A DNA stretch of 64,000 nucleotides, taken from Paenarthrobacter sp. DKR-5. GTDB taxonomy: Bacteria > Actinomycetota > Actinomycetes > Actinomycetales > Micrococcaceae. Both the position numbers and the translations under genes were made by a program. Under the pieces are notes generated by a model. It made no database searches. It was not told where the DNA came from and saw only the letters and a list, made by a program, of their open reading frames with translations. Shown here piece after piece: positions 1-10,466 of this stretch (its first letter is position 1; each line of letters starts with the position of its first letter). Location: positions 173,911 to 237,910 of the forward strand of contig NZ_JAHBOI010000006.1 in the NCBI RefSeq assembly GCF_018531425.1. Direction: 5' to 3'.

Positions 1-232
1 GGATGCGGTCCCGGACGAGGGCCGGCCGCGCGAGGGTGACCTGCCCGGCTGGTTTGCCCACCTGTTCAGCGAAGCGCAGGACCTGCCCGACGAAGAGCGC
101 CAGCACTTGGTCCGGGAAGGCTACATCCAGGTGAATGCCCCGGGCTTTGAGCAGGATTTCTACGAGGAGTCCGGCTCGGTCGACCGGGTCGAAGGCGACG
201 CGGTGTATCTGAACATCACCCATCATCACTGA
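1..232 (+). CDS. C-terminal fragment of an unrecognised protein
   Basis: An open frame entering from the left edge ends at a TGA at 230-232. The visible 76 residues are acidic (many Asp/Glu), contain a PGWFAHLFSEAQ stretch and end in three histidines (NITHHH). I recognise no domain, and there is no visible membrane segment. Codon use matches the neighbours (strong G/C in third positions), so it is very probably the real end of a gene whose start lies outside the window. Function cannot be assigned from this part. Confidence 0.55.
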   Translation, partial: DAVPDEGRPREGDLPGWFAHLFSEAQDLPDEERQHLVREGYIQVNAPGFEQDFYEESGSVDRVEGDAVYLNITHHH

Positions 233-360
233 GCCACGCTGCCCGCTTGTCCGCCACAGCACCGGAGCGGAGCGCGGCCGTCCACATAGGGACCGGTGCT
301 GCTGTCCTCCGGGCGGGTGTCTGGCTGAGGCTGGTGTCATTCGGAACAGCCGGGGGCCGC

Positions 361-410
361 CCGGCCCAAAGATCCGGCCCAGAGATCCGGCCCAAAGATC
401 CGGCCCAGAG
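361..410. repeat. 13-bp tandem repeat upstream of the SSB-like gene
   Basis: Three consecutive 13-bp units, CAAAGATCCGGCC or CAGAGATCCGGCC, occupy 367-405. A partial unit flanks each side (CCGGCC at 361-366 and CAGAG at 406-410). Units 1 and 3 are identical and unit 2 differs by one base. The block ends 13 bp before the ATG at 424, so it lies in the gene's leader, and the last partial unit runs into the purine-rich ribosome-binding stretch GAGAAAGG. Confidence 0.85.
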
Positions 411-423
411 AAAGGCAGCAGCG

Positions 424-930
424 ATGAGCGATTCGATGACCATCCGCGGTTTTGTGGCAACGGAAGTCAACTCAAGGACGACGCCGGGAGGCACCATGGT
501 GGCCTCATTCCGGCTCGGCGCGACGGAACGCAAGTACGACCGCGACGCGCGGGTCTGGATCGACGGACCGACCAACTGGTTCACCGTGTCCGCCTACCGG
601 CAGCTTGCCAGCCACACGTCCTGCAGCATCAAGAAAGGCCAGCCGGTCATCGTGGTGGGCAGGCTGAGGATCCGGCAGTGGGAGAAGGACGGCAAGCAGT
701 TCACCTCCACCGAGATCGATGCCGAAGCGCTCGGCCATGACCTGATGTGGGGCTCGGCCAATTTCGTGCGGGACATCGCCAAGGGCGGCGAAGGCGCGGG
801 CAGGAATTCGCCTGCGCCGCGGACCGAGCCGGCTCCGGGAGCCGAGGAGGGAAGCGGGCCGGAGCAGGCGCGGGAGCCGGCGGCCCCGCTGGGAGAGGAG
901 CAGGCGCCGGACCCCGAGCCGGTCTTCTGA
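424..930 (+). CDS. ssb: single-stranded DNA-binding protein, accessory type
   Basis: 168 residues. The first ~115 residues form an OB-fold SSB domain: MTIRGFVATEV at the start, then a WFTVSAYRQLA strand, the GQPVIVVGRLRIRQWE strand and the EIDAEALGHDL end. The remainder is a disordered Pro/Glu/Ala-rich tail ending EPVF. It lacks the classical DDDIPF tip that recruits repair proteins, which fits the secondary SSB-like proteins found next to ettA in actinobacteria (Rv2478c-like, from memory). The ATG at 424 is chosen because the domain begins there and a GAGAAAGG ribosome site precedes it. An in-frame ATG at 247 would add 59 unrelated residues. ettA follows 67 bp downstream. Confidence 0.85.
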   Translation: MSDSMTIRGFVATEVNSRTTPGGTMVASFRLGATERKYDRDARVWIDGPTNWFTVSAYRQLASHTSCSIKKGQPVIVVGRLRIRQWEKDGKQFTSTEIDAEALGHDLMWGSANFVRDIAKGGEGAGRNSPAPRTEPAPGAEEGSGPEQAREPAAPLGEEQAPDPEPVF

Positions 931-997
931 CGGAAGCCTGCGCCGGGACCAGGCTTCGGAATGTGTGTTCCACCCGGGGACCCACTAGCCTTAAGGC

Positions 998-2680
<1,683 letters not shown>

Positions 2681-2715
2681 GCCCTGCCCGGCCGCGACAG
2701 AACTGCTCCGCACTG

Positions 2716-2777
2716 ATGACGCGGTTTCCCGCCTGCGACACGCCTCATGGCGCGTCGCAGGCGGGAAACCGCGTCAT
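2716..2777. terminator. very long palindrome between ettA and tesB (bidirectional terminator candidate)
   Basis: Two 29-bp arms (2716-2744 and 2749-2777) are complementary except for one mismatch (A2740/C2753) and flank a 4-nt loop. It sits between two genes that converge (ettA ends 2680, tesB ends 2819). The right arm is followed by only a short T tract (TTTC). The arms are far longer than a normal intrinsic terminator needs. Confidence 0.75.
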
Positions 2778-2818
2778 TTCTGCGTCCGGCAGGGTGCTGC
2801 TTCGACCGCCGTCTGCGG

Positions 2819-3727
2819 TCAGCGGTGCTCGGCGAGGGTTCCCTCCGGAATACGGATCATCCCCTCCTGCGCCACCGAGGCGACGAGCACGCCGTCGCGG
2901 TTGAAGAACCGGCCGGTGGACAGTCCGCGGGCCCCCTGAGCGCTGGGGGAGTCCTGCACGTACAGCAGCCATTCGTCCACGCGCACTGGCCGGTGCCACC
3001 ACATCGCGTGGTCGAGGCTGGCCACGTTCAGTCCCTTGGAGATCCAGCTCAGCCCGTGGCGCCGCAACGAGGGCTCCAGCAGCGTGTAGTCGCTCGCGTA
3101 GGCCAGTGCGGCGCGGTGAAGGTTCGGGTCCTCAGGCATCGGGCCGAAGGTCTTCATCCAGACCGCCTGCTGTGCCACCCGCTCGCCCTGCACGCTGACG
3201 TAAATGCCGCCGTCGACGTGGCGGACATCGAATGGCCGGTCGTTGGCCCAGGACTTGGCCACGGGGTGGTCGAACCCGCCAAGTAGGTCCGCCGTGCTCG
3301 GCAGCGATTCAGGGTCCGGCATGTCCTCCGGCATGGCGGCCTGGTGGTCGATCCCGCTGTCCGGCGTCTGGAACGAGGCGATCATCGACAGGATCGGCAC
3401 GCCGTTCTGGTAGGCATGCGAGCGGCGGGCCGAGAACGAACGGCCGTCCCGCAGCCGCTCCACCCCGAAAGTGATCGGCTGCTCCGCATCGCCGGGCCGG
3501 AGGAAATACCCGTGCATCGAGTGCACGGGCCGGTCCGCGTCCACGGTGCGGATGGCTGCGATCAGGGACTGGGCGAGCACCTGGCCGCCGAAGACGCGCT
3601 GCCGGGGCTGGCGCTCGGACACACCGACGAAGATGTCCTCGTCGGTCTGCGCGCCGTCGGCGTTGCTCAGGTCCAGCAACTCCAAGAGGTTGGCGGTCGG
3701 GTCCGGCAGCTCCGCGGAAAGGCTCAT
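2819..3727 (-). CDS. tesB: acyl-CoA thioesterase II
   Basis: 302 residues, the expected length for the TesB family, which hydrolyses medium- and long-chain acyl-CoA in the cytoplasm. Two hot-dog domains: the N-terminal one carries RVFGGQVLAQSL and HGYFLRPGD, the C-terminal one carries ASDYTLLEP, ASLDHAMWWHRP and ASVAQEGMIR. These supply the Asp, the hydroxyl residue (Ser here where E. coli has Thr) and the Gln of the E. coli Asp204-Thr228-Gln278 triad. Starts at ATG 3727, divergent from the second thioesterase with an 85-bp shared control region. Confidence 0.93.
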   Translation of the reverse strand: MSLSAELPDPTANLLELLDLSNADGAQTDEDIFVGVSERQPRQRVFGGQVLAQSLIAAIRTVDADRPVHSMHGYFLRPGDAEQPITFGVERLRDGRSFSARRSHAYQNGVPILSMIASFQTPDSGIDHQAAMPEDMPDPESLPSTADLLGGFDHPVAKSWANDRPFDVRHVDGGIYVSVQGERVAQQAVWMKTFGPMPEDPNLHRAALAYASDYTLLEPSLRRHGLSWISKGLNVASLDHAMWWHRPVRVDEWLLYVQDSPSAQGARGLSTGRFFNRDGVLVASVAQEGMIRIPEGTLAEHR

Positions 3728-3812
3728 AGCATGACTTTAAAGGGACGCGGGGCGGGCACCCAAAACGGCAGCCGGTCCGGCGATTCCACGGCGCGGCTAT
3801 GCCTCTGCGAAG

Positions 3813-4319
3813 ATGGAAAACATGTCCGCACCGCTGCAGTTCCCGCTCCAGGTCCGTTTCCGCGACGTCGACGCCTACGGCCACGTCAACAACGCCACCT
3901 ACTTCACCTACCTCGAGGACGCCCGGAGCCAGCTGATCCACACCTCCCTTGGCAGCGCGGCCGGCGGCGGCGCGACGGCCGAGCAGACCTTCGAGCAGCT
4001 CGTCGGCGAGGAAAACTTCGTGCTGGCCGCCCGGCACGAGATTGAATACTCGGCGCCGCTGCTGTACCGGCCCCACCCGGTGCATGTCGAGATCTGGGTG
4101 ACCCGGATCGGCAGTTCCAGCTTCGACTTCGGGTACCGGGTGGCCGAGGACGACGGCTCGACCGTGTACGCCGTCGCCTCCTCCAGCATGGTGCTGGTGA
4201 GCCGGGCGACCGGTAAGCCGGTGCCGCTCAGCGAGGCCCAGCGCCACGCCTTGGAAACCTGGCTGGGCGGCGACGTTCCGTACCGGCCCCGCCGCGACAC
4301 CGCCCCCGCACAGGGCTGA
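3813..4319 (+). CDS. 4HBT-family acyl-CoA thioesterase
   Basis: 168 residues with one hot-dog domain of the 4-hydroxybenzoyl-CoA/YbgC type. The segment VRFRDVDAYGHVNNATYFTY near residue 14 carries the catalytic Asp and the HVNN turn. It probably hydrolyses short acyl-CoA esters in the cytoplasm; the substrate is unknown. It may start at ATG 3813 or at the second ATG at 3822. It is followed after 7 bp by a conserved hypothetical gene, so the two are probably cotranscribed, and this pair recurs in the mycobacterial gene order (Rv2475c/Rv2474c, from memory). Confidence 0.88.
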   Translation: MENMSAPLQFPLQVRFRDVDAYGHVNNATYFTYLEDARSQLIHTSLGSAAGGGATAEQTFEQLVGEENFVLAARHEIEYSAPLLYRPHPVHVEIWVTRIGSSSFDFGYRVAEDDGSTVYAVASSSMVLVSRATGKPVPLSEAQRHALETWLGGDVPYRPRRDTAPAQG

Positions 4320-4326
4320 GCCGCCG

Positions 4327-4983
4327 GTGGCAACCCCGGCTGAGCTGGTTCTCGCCGACCCGCGGACCGCAGCGGACCTGCGCACCTTCGTTACCCGCGC
4401 CCGGGCGGCGGAGGACGGCGCGGTGCGCCTGCAGGCGGGCGGGAAGGTCCTCGCCGCTTATGTGTGCGTGATGCGCCCGCGCCTGCTGGGCGAGGCTATG
4501 CCGACCATCCTGGGCCTGCGCACCATGCCGCTGGCCGATCCGGCCGAGGTGGATGTGACCGTCCCGCTCGCGTCCGTGGCGGACCGGCTCGCGCGGATGG
4601 GGGTCGACGACGCCGTCCTGCCGCTGCCGCCGGTAGGCGCCAACGAGGCCTGGGCGGCCGTGAGCCCGCCGCGCGGCGGCTGGTCAAGGACCGGGGAGCT
4701 GGGCACCGATGAACTGATCGCCGCCGCGAAGGCAGGGGTCCGCGATGTGGCGGACACGGTGCCGGCAAATCCAGGCGCACTGATCGTCAACAATGTCCGG
4801 GCAACCGTTTGGGGCCGGCCGCTGCCGGACGCGCCGCAGGTTCCGGCCGGGGCGGCGTTCGCTGGGTACGCCCTCGGTTTCTGGGCTCCCGGCGGCACCG
4901 CGTCCGTCTACGAGGAGGCCCGCTGGGTGCGGATCAGCACCGCGCAGGGCCATGTCCTGGTGCGCCCCGCAGCCAGCCTCTGA
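4327..4983 (+). CDS. conserved hypothetical protein downstream of the thioesterase
   Basis: 218 residues from a GTG start 7 bp after the thioesterase stop. It is Ala/Pro-rich with hydrophobic strands but has no signal peptide or clear membrane helix. Segments such as LQAGGKVLAAYVCVMRPRLLG and the C-terminal ALGFWAPGGTASVYEEARWVRIS suggest a folded soluble protein. I recognise no catalytic motif. The position and length match what I remember of Rv2474c, a conserved actinobacterial protein without a known role. Tight coupling to the thioesterase suggests a linked function. Confidence 0.75.
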   Translation: MATPAELVLADPRTAADLRTFVTRARAAEDGAVRLQAGGKVLAAYVCVMRPRLLGEAMPTILGLRTMPLADPAEVDVTVPLASVADRLARMGVDDAVLPLPPVGANEAWAAVSPPRGGWSRTGELGTDELIAAAKAGVRDVADTVPANPGALIVNNVRATVWGRPLPDAPQVPAGAAFAGYALGFWAPGGTASVYEEARWVRISTAQGHVLVRPAASL

Positions 4984-5019
4984 ACCGCCAGCCAACCCGC
5001 AGGGCGGAGCTGTTGGAGC

Positions 5020-5523
5020 TCAGGCGCTGTTGACCATCGAGTGCGCCGCGCGCTCCAGATAGTCCCAGAGCGTGCCCTCCTGCAGGGGCGGGAGCTCCAG
5101 TGCGTCGACGGCGGTCCGCATGTGGGCCAGCCACCGGTCCCGGGCCCGGGGTGTCACCTCGAAGGGGGCGTGCCGCATCCGCAGCCTGGGGTGTCCACGT
5201 CGTTCGAGGTAGGTCCGCGGGCCGCCCCAGTACTGCTCCAGGAACAGGGTGAGGCGCTCCCTGGCCGGTCCCAGATCTTCCTCCGGGTACATCGGACGCA
5301 GCAGTTCGTCCTCGGCGACGCCCTCGTAGAAGACATCGACGAGTTTCACGAAGGTCTCGTGTCCGCCCACTGCCTCATAGAAGTTTTCGGTGTAGGCAGG
5401 CTGGTCCAACGGCCGCCCGACGGGCACAAGCCGGGCGAGCGGCGCGCCGAACCGGGAAGGGATGGGGGTGCCCCCCTCGGCGTCGTCGGGACGGGGGCCG
5501 GCAGGATCACGGGAATCGGACAT
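5020..5523 (-). CDS. glbO: group II truncated haemoglobin (trHbO)
   Basis: 167 residues. The globin part starts at about residue 50 with [20 protein letters not shown] (B helix with its Tyr) and has [18 protein letters not shown] with the proximal His, and the group II G-helix Trp in RDRWLAHM. The first ~45 residues are a Pro/Gly-rich extension. It would bind haem and O2 and handle oxygen, NO or peroxide. The ATG at 5523 lies 4 bp after the stop of the MscS gene, so they form an operon. M. tuberculosis glbO occurs in the same neighbourhood. Confidence 0.9.
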   Translation of the reverse strand: MSDSRDPAGPRPDDAEGGTPIPSRFGAPLARLVPVGRPLDQPAYTENFYEAVGGHETFVKLVDVFYEGVAEDELLRPMYPEEDLGPARERLTLFLEQYWGGPRTYLERRGHPRLRMRHAPFEVTPRARDRWLAHMRTAVDALELPPLQEGTLWDYLERAAHSMVNSA

Positions 5524-5527
5524 AACC

Positions 5528-6172
5528 CTATTCTCCAGCCTTTTGCTCGGGCGCAGCGTCGGGGGAGGTCTCCGGGCCCGCTCCGGCCGGTTCCGGCGCC
5601 ACGTAGGTGCCCTGGGACCGGTTGCCGACCCGGAGGATCTCTCCGTTGCGCAGGTACCAGACGGCGCCGTCGTCGCCCCGGACACGCGTGATGCGCAGCC
5701 CCAGCGACTCGACCACGCCCACGACCTCGCCGCATTCGATGACGTCCCCGATGCCGAACTGGTCCTCCAAGGTGATGAAGATGCCGGACAGGAAGTCCCG
5801 GATGAGCTGCTGGGCGCCGAAGCCGACGGCCACGCCGAGGATGCCAACGCTGGTGAGGAGGGTCGCGACGGGCATGCCCAGGGTCTGCAGCACGGTGATG
5901 ACCACGACGGTGACGATGACGACGGTAATCACGCTGCGCAGCAGGGACCCGATCGTCTCGGCCCGCTGCACCCTGCGGGCGTGGTCCAGGGTCCGCAGCA
6001 CCGGCGCCGCCCAGCGGAAGTGGGGTTTCTTGAACATGGCGTACCCGTTGGTGATCCTGTTGACGATTCGTGAGATCACGAACTGGGCGCCGGCCCAGAC
6101 GAGCAGCCCGACCAGGACGACCCAGCCGGCGCCGGCCAGTATGTGCCAGTCGTTTTCCCAGTTGCCTGTCAC
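5528..6172 (-). CDS. small MscS-family mechanosensitive channel
   Basis: 214 residues, shorter than E. coli MscS (286). Three membrane segments: residues ~10-35, ~75-98 and the pore helix with [20 protein letters not shown], followed by the beta domain signature [31 protein letters not shown]. The C-terminal alpha/beta vestibule domain is essentially missing and is replaced by a Pro/Glu-rich tail. It probably releases osmolytes on membrane stretch. First gene of a two-gene operon with the truncated haemoglobin. Confidence 0.9.
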   Translation of the reverse strand: MTGNWENDWHILAGAGWVVLVGLLVWAGAQFVISRIVNRITNGYAMFKKPHFRWAAPVLRTLDHARRVQRAETIGSLLRSVITVVIVTVVVITVLQTLGMPVATLLTSVGILGVAVGFGAQQLIRDFLSGIFITLEDQFGIGDVIECGEVVGVVESLGLRITRVRGDDGAVWYLRNGEILRVGNRSQGTYVAPEPAGAGPETSPDAAPEQKAGE

Positions 6173-6268
6173 CTATGTTCCTCCTGCGGTTGGTCGGGGC
6201 CGCCGCAGGCCCGGTGGGCGGCGGCCGGAGCTAATGACCCATCAAGCCTAGCTTTGTAGTCTGGGAGG

Positions 6269-7264
6269 ATGCGCATCCTGATCCTGGGCGGAACGGTTTT
6301 TCTCTCGGCACATACCGCGCGTGAAGCGGTGCAGCGCGGCCACGAGGTCACCTGCCTCGCGCGAGGTGTGTCCGGGCGTGTCCCGGAAGGCGCCACGCTG
6401 GTCGCCGCGGACCGTTCCGATGGTACGCGCGCCTACGACGGGCTCGACGGCGACTGGGACGCCGTCGTCGACGTCTCCTGGCAGCCGGGCCATGTGCGCG
6501 AGGCGCTGAAAGTGCTGGCGCCGCGGGCGCGGCACTGGACGTATGTCTCCAGTTGCTCCGTCTACGCCGACCATGCGGTTCCGGGCCTGGGCGAGGAAGC
6601 TGTGCTGCTGCCGCACCACTCGGGCGCCGAGGCAGGACCCGGGGACTACGGCGAGGCCAAGGTTGCCTGCGAGCAGCTCAGCGTGGAGGCGGTCGGCTCC
6701 CGCCTGCACATCAGCCGCCCGGGCCTGATCGGCGGACCGGGCGACGGCAGTGACCGGTTCGGCTACTGGCCTGCGCGGTTCGCGCGCAGTTCCGAGCCCG
6801 CCGTAGTCCCTGACACCCCGGAGACGCTGGTGCAGGTCATCGATGTGCGGGATCTGGCGGCGTGGCTCATCGACGCGGCCGAAGAAGGCGTCACCGGGCC
6901 GTTCAACGCAGTGGGCCGCCCGACCGAGTTGCGCACGGTGCTCGGCGCGGCGATGGAAGCCTCCGGGTTCGAGGGCACCGCAGTCCCGGCGCCCGCGGAC
7001 TGGCTTCAGGCGCAGGGGGTGAGGCCCTGGGCGGGCGAGGAATCGCTGCCGCTCTGGCTGCCGTCCGGCTATGAGGGTTTCGGTTCCCGGTCCGCCGCCG
7101 CGGCCCTTGAGCAGGGTCTGACGCTGCGGCCGCTGGAGGAGACGGTGGAAGCCGCCCTGGCGTACGAGCGGGAGCTGGGGCTGGACCGGCCGCGCAAGGC
7201 AGGGCTGAGCGCCGCCCGGGAACGCGAACTGGTCTCGCTCCTCCGGGCGGCGACCCGGCCCTGA
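6269..7264 (+). CDS. NAD-dependent epimerase/dehydratase-like extended SDR
   Basis: 331 residues. An N-terminal Rossmann motif (LILGGTVFLSAH, a variant of GGTGFLG) is followed by DAVVDVSWQPGHV, the YVSSCSVYA Ser segment and the YGEAKVACE Tyr-x-x-x-Lys pair, as in nucleotide-sugar epimerases. The RPGLIGGPGD and VIDVRDLAAWLIDA segments are also family-typical. Substrate unknown. It starts at ATG 6269 and is divergent from the MscS-globin operon. Confidence 0.85.
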   Translation: MRILILGGTVFLSAHTAREAVQRGHEVTCLARGVSGRVPEGATLVAADRSDGTRAYDGLDGDWDAVVDVSWQPGHVREALKVLAPRARHWTYVSSCSVYADHAVPGLGEEAVLLPHHSGAEAGPGDYGEAKVACEQLSVEAVGSRLHISRPGLIGGPGDGSDRFGYWPARFARSSEPAVVPDTPETLVQVIDVRDLAAWLIDAAEEGVTGPFNAVGRPTELRTVLGAAMEASGFEGTAVPAPADWLQAQGVRPWAGEESLPLWLPSGYEGFGSRSAAAALEQGLTLRPLEETVEAALAYERELGLDRPRKAGLSAARERELVSLLRAATRP

Positions 7265-7284
7265 CGGGTCAGCAGCGCAGCCGC

Positions 7285-7312
7285 CCGGCTAGTCGGCTAC
7301 CCGGCTAGCCGG
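7285..7312. terminator. hairpin between convergent epimerase and OsmC genes
   Basis: CCGGCTAG at 7285-7292 and CTAGCCGG at 7305-7312 are perfect inverted repeats with a 12-nt loop, lying in and just beyond the 40-bp gap between convergent stops. There is no T tract. The right arm overlaps the end of the osmC frame. Weak candidate terminator. Confidence 0.35.
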
Positions 7313-7775
7313 CGCTGGGCTCGTGTCCCACCGGGAAGTTGACCGACCGGGCGATGAAGCACTTGGCGGAGGCCTCTTCATGCAGCGAATCCGCCAGTGC
7401 GGCCTGCGCCGGGTCCGCCAGCTTCACCCGCGGGTGCAGCGTGGCGGCGGTGAACTGGCCGCTGCCGTCCCGGTTCAGCACCATGGTCCCGGTGGCCGTG
7501 TCCTCGTAGCCGAGGACGACCACGCCGTGGCTGACTGCCACATGCAGGTAGGAGAGCATGTGGCACTGGGCAAGCGCCGAGAGGAGCAGCTGTTCCGGGT
7601 TCCACCGGTCCTTGTCGCCGTGGAAGGTCGGGTCCGCGGACCCGAGCAGCGCCGGAAGGCCTGCGGCCGAGACCTCATGGTCCCGTCCGTACGCGCGGTA
7701 GCCGGAGGTCCCCGTGCCGCGGTTCCCGGTCCAGCGCACTGTCACTTCGTAGGAGTGCTCGTTGCCGATGACCAT
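7305..7775 (-). CDS. OsmC-family peroxidase-like protein
   Basis: 156 residues. The two conserved cysteines of the OsmC/Ohr fold are present, in LLLSALAQCHMLSYLHVA near residue 71 and in EASAKCFIARSVNFPV near residue 138. The GDKDRWNPEQLL motif is typical of the YhfA/OsmC branch. It is expected to reduce organic hydroperoxides in the cytoplasm. It lies 13 bp downstream of pepN and is probably cotranscribed with it. Confidence 0.88.
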   Translation of the reverse strand: MVIGNEHSYEVTVRWTGNRGTGTSGYRAYGRDHEVSAAGLPALLGSADPTFHGDKDRWNPEQLLLSALAQCHMLSYLHVAVSHGVVVLGYEDTATGTMVLNRDGSGQFTAATLHPRVKLADPAQAALADSLHEEASAKCFIARSVNFPVGHEPSAG

Positions 7776-7788
7776 TGGTGTTGCCTCC

Positions 7789-10350
7789 TCAGCGGGCGTC
7801 GGCGGCCTGGGCCTTCAAGGCCCGGACGACGCCGTCGCGGTTCTCCAGCAGCGTCCTCCGGACGGCCGCAGCTTCAGGGTCCAGGCCGGCAAGGAACTCG
7901 TCGGTGCGCCGCACCGTTTCCTCGCTGATCAGCCGGGAGGGGTAGAGGCCGACGAGGATCTGCTGGGCCAGGGCATGCGTGCGGGACTTCGACACCTCGG
8001 GCACCGCCTGCAGGTAGCGCTCCGCGAACGGTTCCAGCAGCGCGACGTCGTGCACGCGGGTGAACCCCTGGATGGCGGCGCCCTGGATCGCATTCGAGAG
8101 CGAGCCCTCGACGACGATCCGCTGCCAGGCGGCTTCCTTGGCTTCGGCCGTCGGAACAGCGGCGGTGGCGGCCGCCGCGGCACGCTGGCCGCTGGCGGTG
8201 TGGTCCCGCTCCAGTTCCGCGTCGATCTCGGACTGGCCGGCACGGCCGCCGGCCACCAGGGAGGTCAGCAGTTCCCAGCGCAGGTCCTGGTCCACGGTCA
8301 GGCCGCCCAAAACCCAGCTGCCCGCCAACAGACCGGCTACGTCGTCCAACTGGGCGGCCGTGCCGGCGTGCTGGGCGAAGGCCTTCACGAAGTGCAGCTG
8401 GGCGTCGGAGCCGGCCGGCGCAGCGGCGCTCAGCTCCCGGAGCCGGCCGGCCGCGTCCGCGGAGGCCTGGTCCCGGAATTCGGGTGCCACGTAGTAGTCC
8501 AGTGCCGTGGCGAGCTGGCGCAGCAGCACGGTCACCACCGTGGAATCCGATTCGAACGCGACGTTGGAGAGCACGAGGTCCACGTACTCGCGTGCGGAGG
8601 TTTCGCCGTCGCGCACGCCGTCCCAGGCGGAGGCCCAGACGAGGGTGCGCGGCAGGGACCGGTCGAAGTCCTTCAGGTGCGCCTTTGCCGTCGCGAGGGA
8701 CTGCTCATCCAGCCGAACCTTCGCGTAGGCGAGGTCGTCGTCATTGAGCAGGACCAGTGCGGGCCGGGGGAGGCCGGCGAGCTCCGGCACTTCCGTGCGC
8801 GGACCGTCGACGTCGAGCTCCTCGCGGTGCGTGCGCACGAGTTTGCCGTCGGCGAGGTCGTAGAAGCCGATCGCGAGCCGGTGCGGACGCAGCGTGGGCT
8901 GCTCTTCGATGGCGCTCTGCAGGACGGCGAAGGAACGGATCGTGCCGTCCTCGGCCAGGTCCAGGTCCGCCGCGAGGGTGTTCACTCCCGCGGTTTCCAG
9001 CCACTTCTCCGACCACTGCTTCAGGTCCCGGCCGCTGGCCGCCTCAAGCTCGGAGAGCAGGTCCGTCAGTTCGGTGTTCGCGTACGCGTGCTTGGCGAAG
9101 TATTCGCGCACGCCGGCCATGAACTGCTCCTGGCCCACCCAGGCAACGAGTTGCTTGAGCACCGACGCGCCCTTGGCATAGGTGATCCCGTCGAAGTTGA
9201 CCTCCACGTCCTGCAGGTCGTTGATCTCGGCGAAGATCGGGTGCGTCGTGGGCAGCTGGTCCTGCCGGTAGGCCCAGGACTTCTCCAGCGACGCGAAGGT
9301 GGTCCAGGCGTGGCTGAATTCGGTGTTCTCCGCCGCCGCGAGGTGTGACATGTACTCGGCGAAGGACTCGTTCAGCCACAGGTCGTTCCACCACTTCATG
9401 GTGACGAGGTCACCGAACCACATGTGCGCGAGCTCGTGCAGGATGGTGATGGCGCGCCGTTCGATGACGGATTCGGTCACCTTCGAGCGGAACACATAGG
9501 TCTCCAGGAAGGTGACGGCCCCGGCGTTCTCCATGGCTCCGGCATTGAATTCGGGGACAAAGAGCTGATCGTACTTTTCGAACGGATACGGAGTGCCGAA
9601 CTGCGCCTCGAAGAACTCAAAGCCCCGGCGGGTGAGATCGAAGACATTGTCGGCGTCCATGTACTGCATCAGGGACTTGCGCGCGAAGACGCCCAGCGGG
9701 ATCGTCCGGCCGTCGGCGCTGGTGAGCTCGCCGCGCACCGACTGGTACGGTCCGGCGATGAGGGCGGTCACATACGAGGACAGGACCGGAGTCGGCTCGA
9801 AGGACCAGACCGAGCGGGCGCCTCCGTCCTCGCCGGAGGGCGCCTGGACCGGCGCCGGGGTGGGGGAGTTGGAGATGACGTCCCAGTGCGACGGCGCCGT
9901 GACCGTGAAGCGGAAGCGCGCCTTCAGGTCCGGCTGCTCGAACACCGCGAACATCCGGCGCGAATCGGGGACCTCGAACTGCGTGTACAGGTACACCTCT
10001 CCGTCCACCGGGTCCACGAAGCGGTGCAGGCCCTCACCCGTGTTCATGTACAGCGCGTCGGCGACGACGGTCAGCTCGTTCTCCTCGGCGAGGGACGGCA
10101 GCTGGATGCGCACGCCGTCGCTGACCTGTCCCGGGTCCAGCTGCTCTCCGTTGAGCGTGACCGAGTGGACCGTGCTGGTGACGGCGTCAATGAAGGTGGA
10201 GCTTCCCGACACGGCACTGAACCTCACCGTCGTCGTGGAGCCGAACACTTTCCCGCCCCGGGTCAGGTCGAGGCTGACGTCATAGGACTGGACGTTCAAG
10301 AGGGCGGCGCGCTCGCGGGCTTCGGCGCGCGTCAGGTTCATGCCTGGCAA
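7789..10350 (-). CDS. pepN: aminopeptidase N (M1 metallopeptidase)
   Basis: 853 residues, typical of actinobacterial PepN. The substrate-binding GAMEN motif is near residue 270. The zinc site HELAHMWFGD followed by WLNESFAEY (HExxH-x18-E) is near residue 305. The N-terminal beta domain includes VYLYTQFEVPDSRRMFAVFEQPD, and a long helical ERAP1-like C-terminal domain follows. It removes N-terminal residues from peptides. Start at ATG 10350 or at the in-frame ATG 10341 (MNLTRAEA); both fit. Confidence 0.95.
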   Translation of the reverse strand: MPGMNLTRAEARERAALLNVQSYDVSLDLTRGGKVFGSTTTVRFSAVSGSSTFIDAVTSTVHSVTLNGEQLDPGQVSDGVRIQLPSLAEENELTVVADALYMNTGEGLHRFVDPVDGEVYLYTQFEVPDSRRMFAVFEQPDLKARFRFTVTAPSHWDVISNSPTPAPVQAPSGEDGGARSVWSFEPTPVLSSYVTALIAGPYQSVRGELTSADGRTIPLGVFARKSLMQYMDADNVFDLTRRGFEFFEAQFGTPYPFEKYDQLFVPEFNAGAMENAGAVTFLETYVFRSKVTESVIERRAITILHELAHMWFGDLVTMKWWNDLWLNESFAEYMSHLAAAENTEFSHAWTTFASLEKSWAYRQDQLPTTHPIFAEINDLQDVEVNFDGITYAKGASVLKQLVAWVGQEQFMAGVREYFAKHAYANTELTDLLSELEAASGRDLKQWSEKWLETAGVNTLAADLDLAEDGTIRSFAVLQSAIEEQPTLRPHRLAIGFYDLADGKLVRTHREELDVDGPRTEVPELAGLPRPALVLLNDDDLAYAKVRLDEQSLATAKAHLKDFDRSLPRTLVWASAWDGVRDGETSAREYVDLVLSNVAFESDSTVVTVLLRQLATALDYYVAPEFRDQASADAAGRLRELSAAAPAGSDAQLHFVKAFAQHAGTAAQLDDVAGLLAGSWVLGGLTVDQDLRWELLTSLVAGGRAGQSEIDAELERDHTASGQRAAAAATAAVPTAEAKEAAWQRIVVEGSLSNAIQGAAIQGFTRVHDVALLEPFAERYLQAVPEVSKSRTHALAQQILVGLYPSRLISEETVRRTDEFLAGLDPEAAAVRRTLLENRDGVVRALKAQAADAR

Positions 10351-10466
10351 GGTTGTGCCTCCAGTGTTTGGGGTGGCCGCCGGCAGGATTGGCGCCGGCG
10401 CTCAATGCTGCCATTCTCTCACCAGGGCCCCCGGTACGGTCCGAGGGCCGGTGCGGAGGTGTGCCG

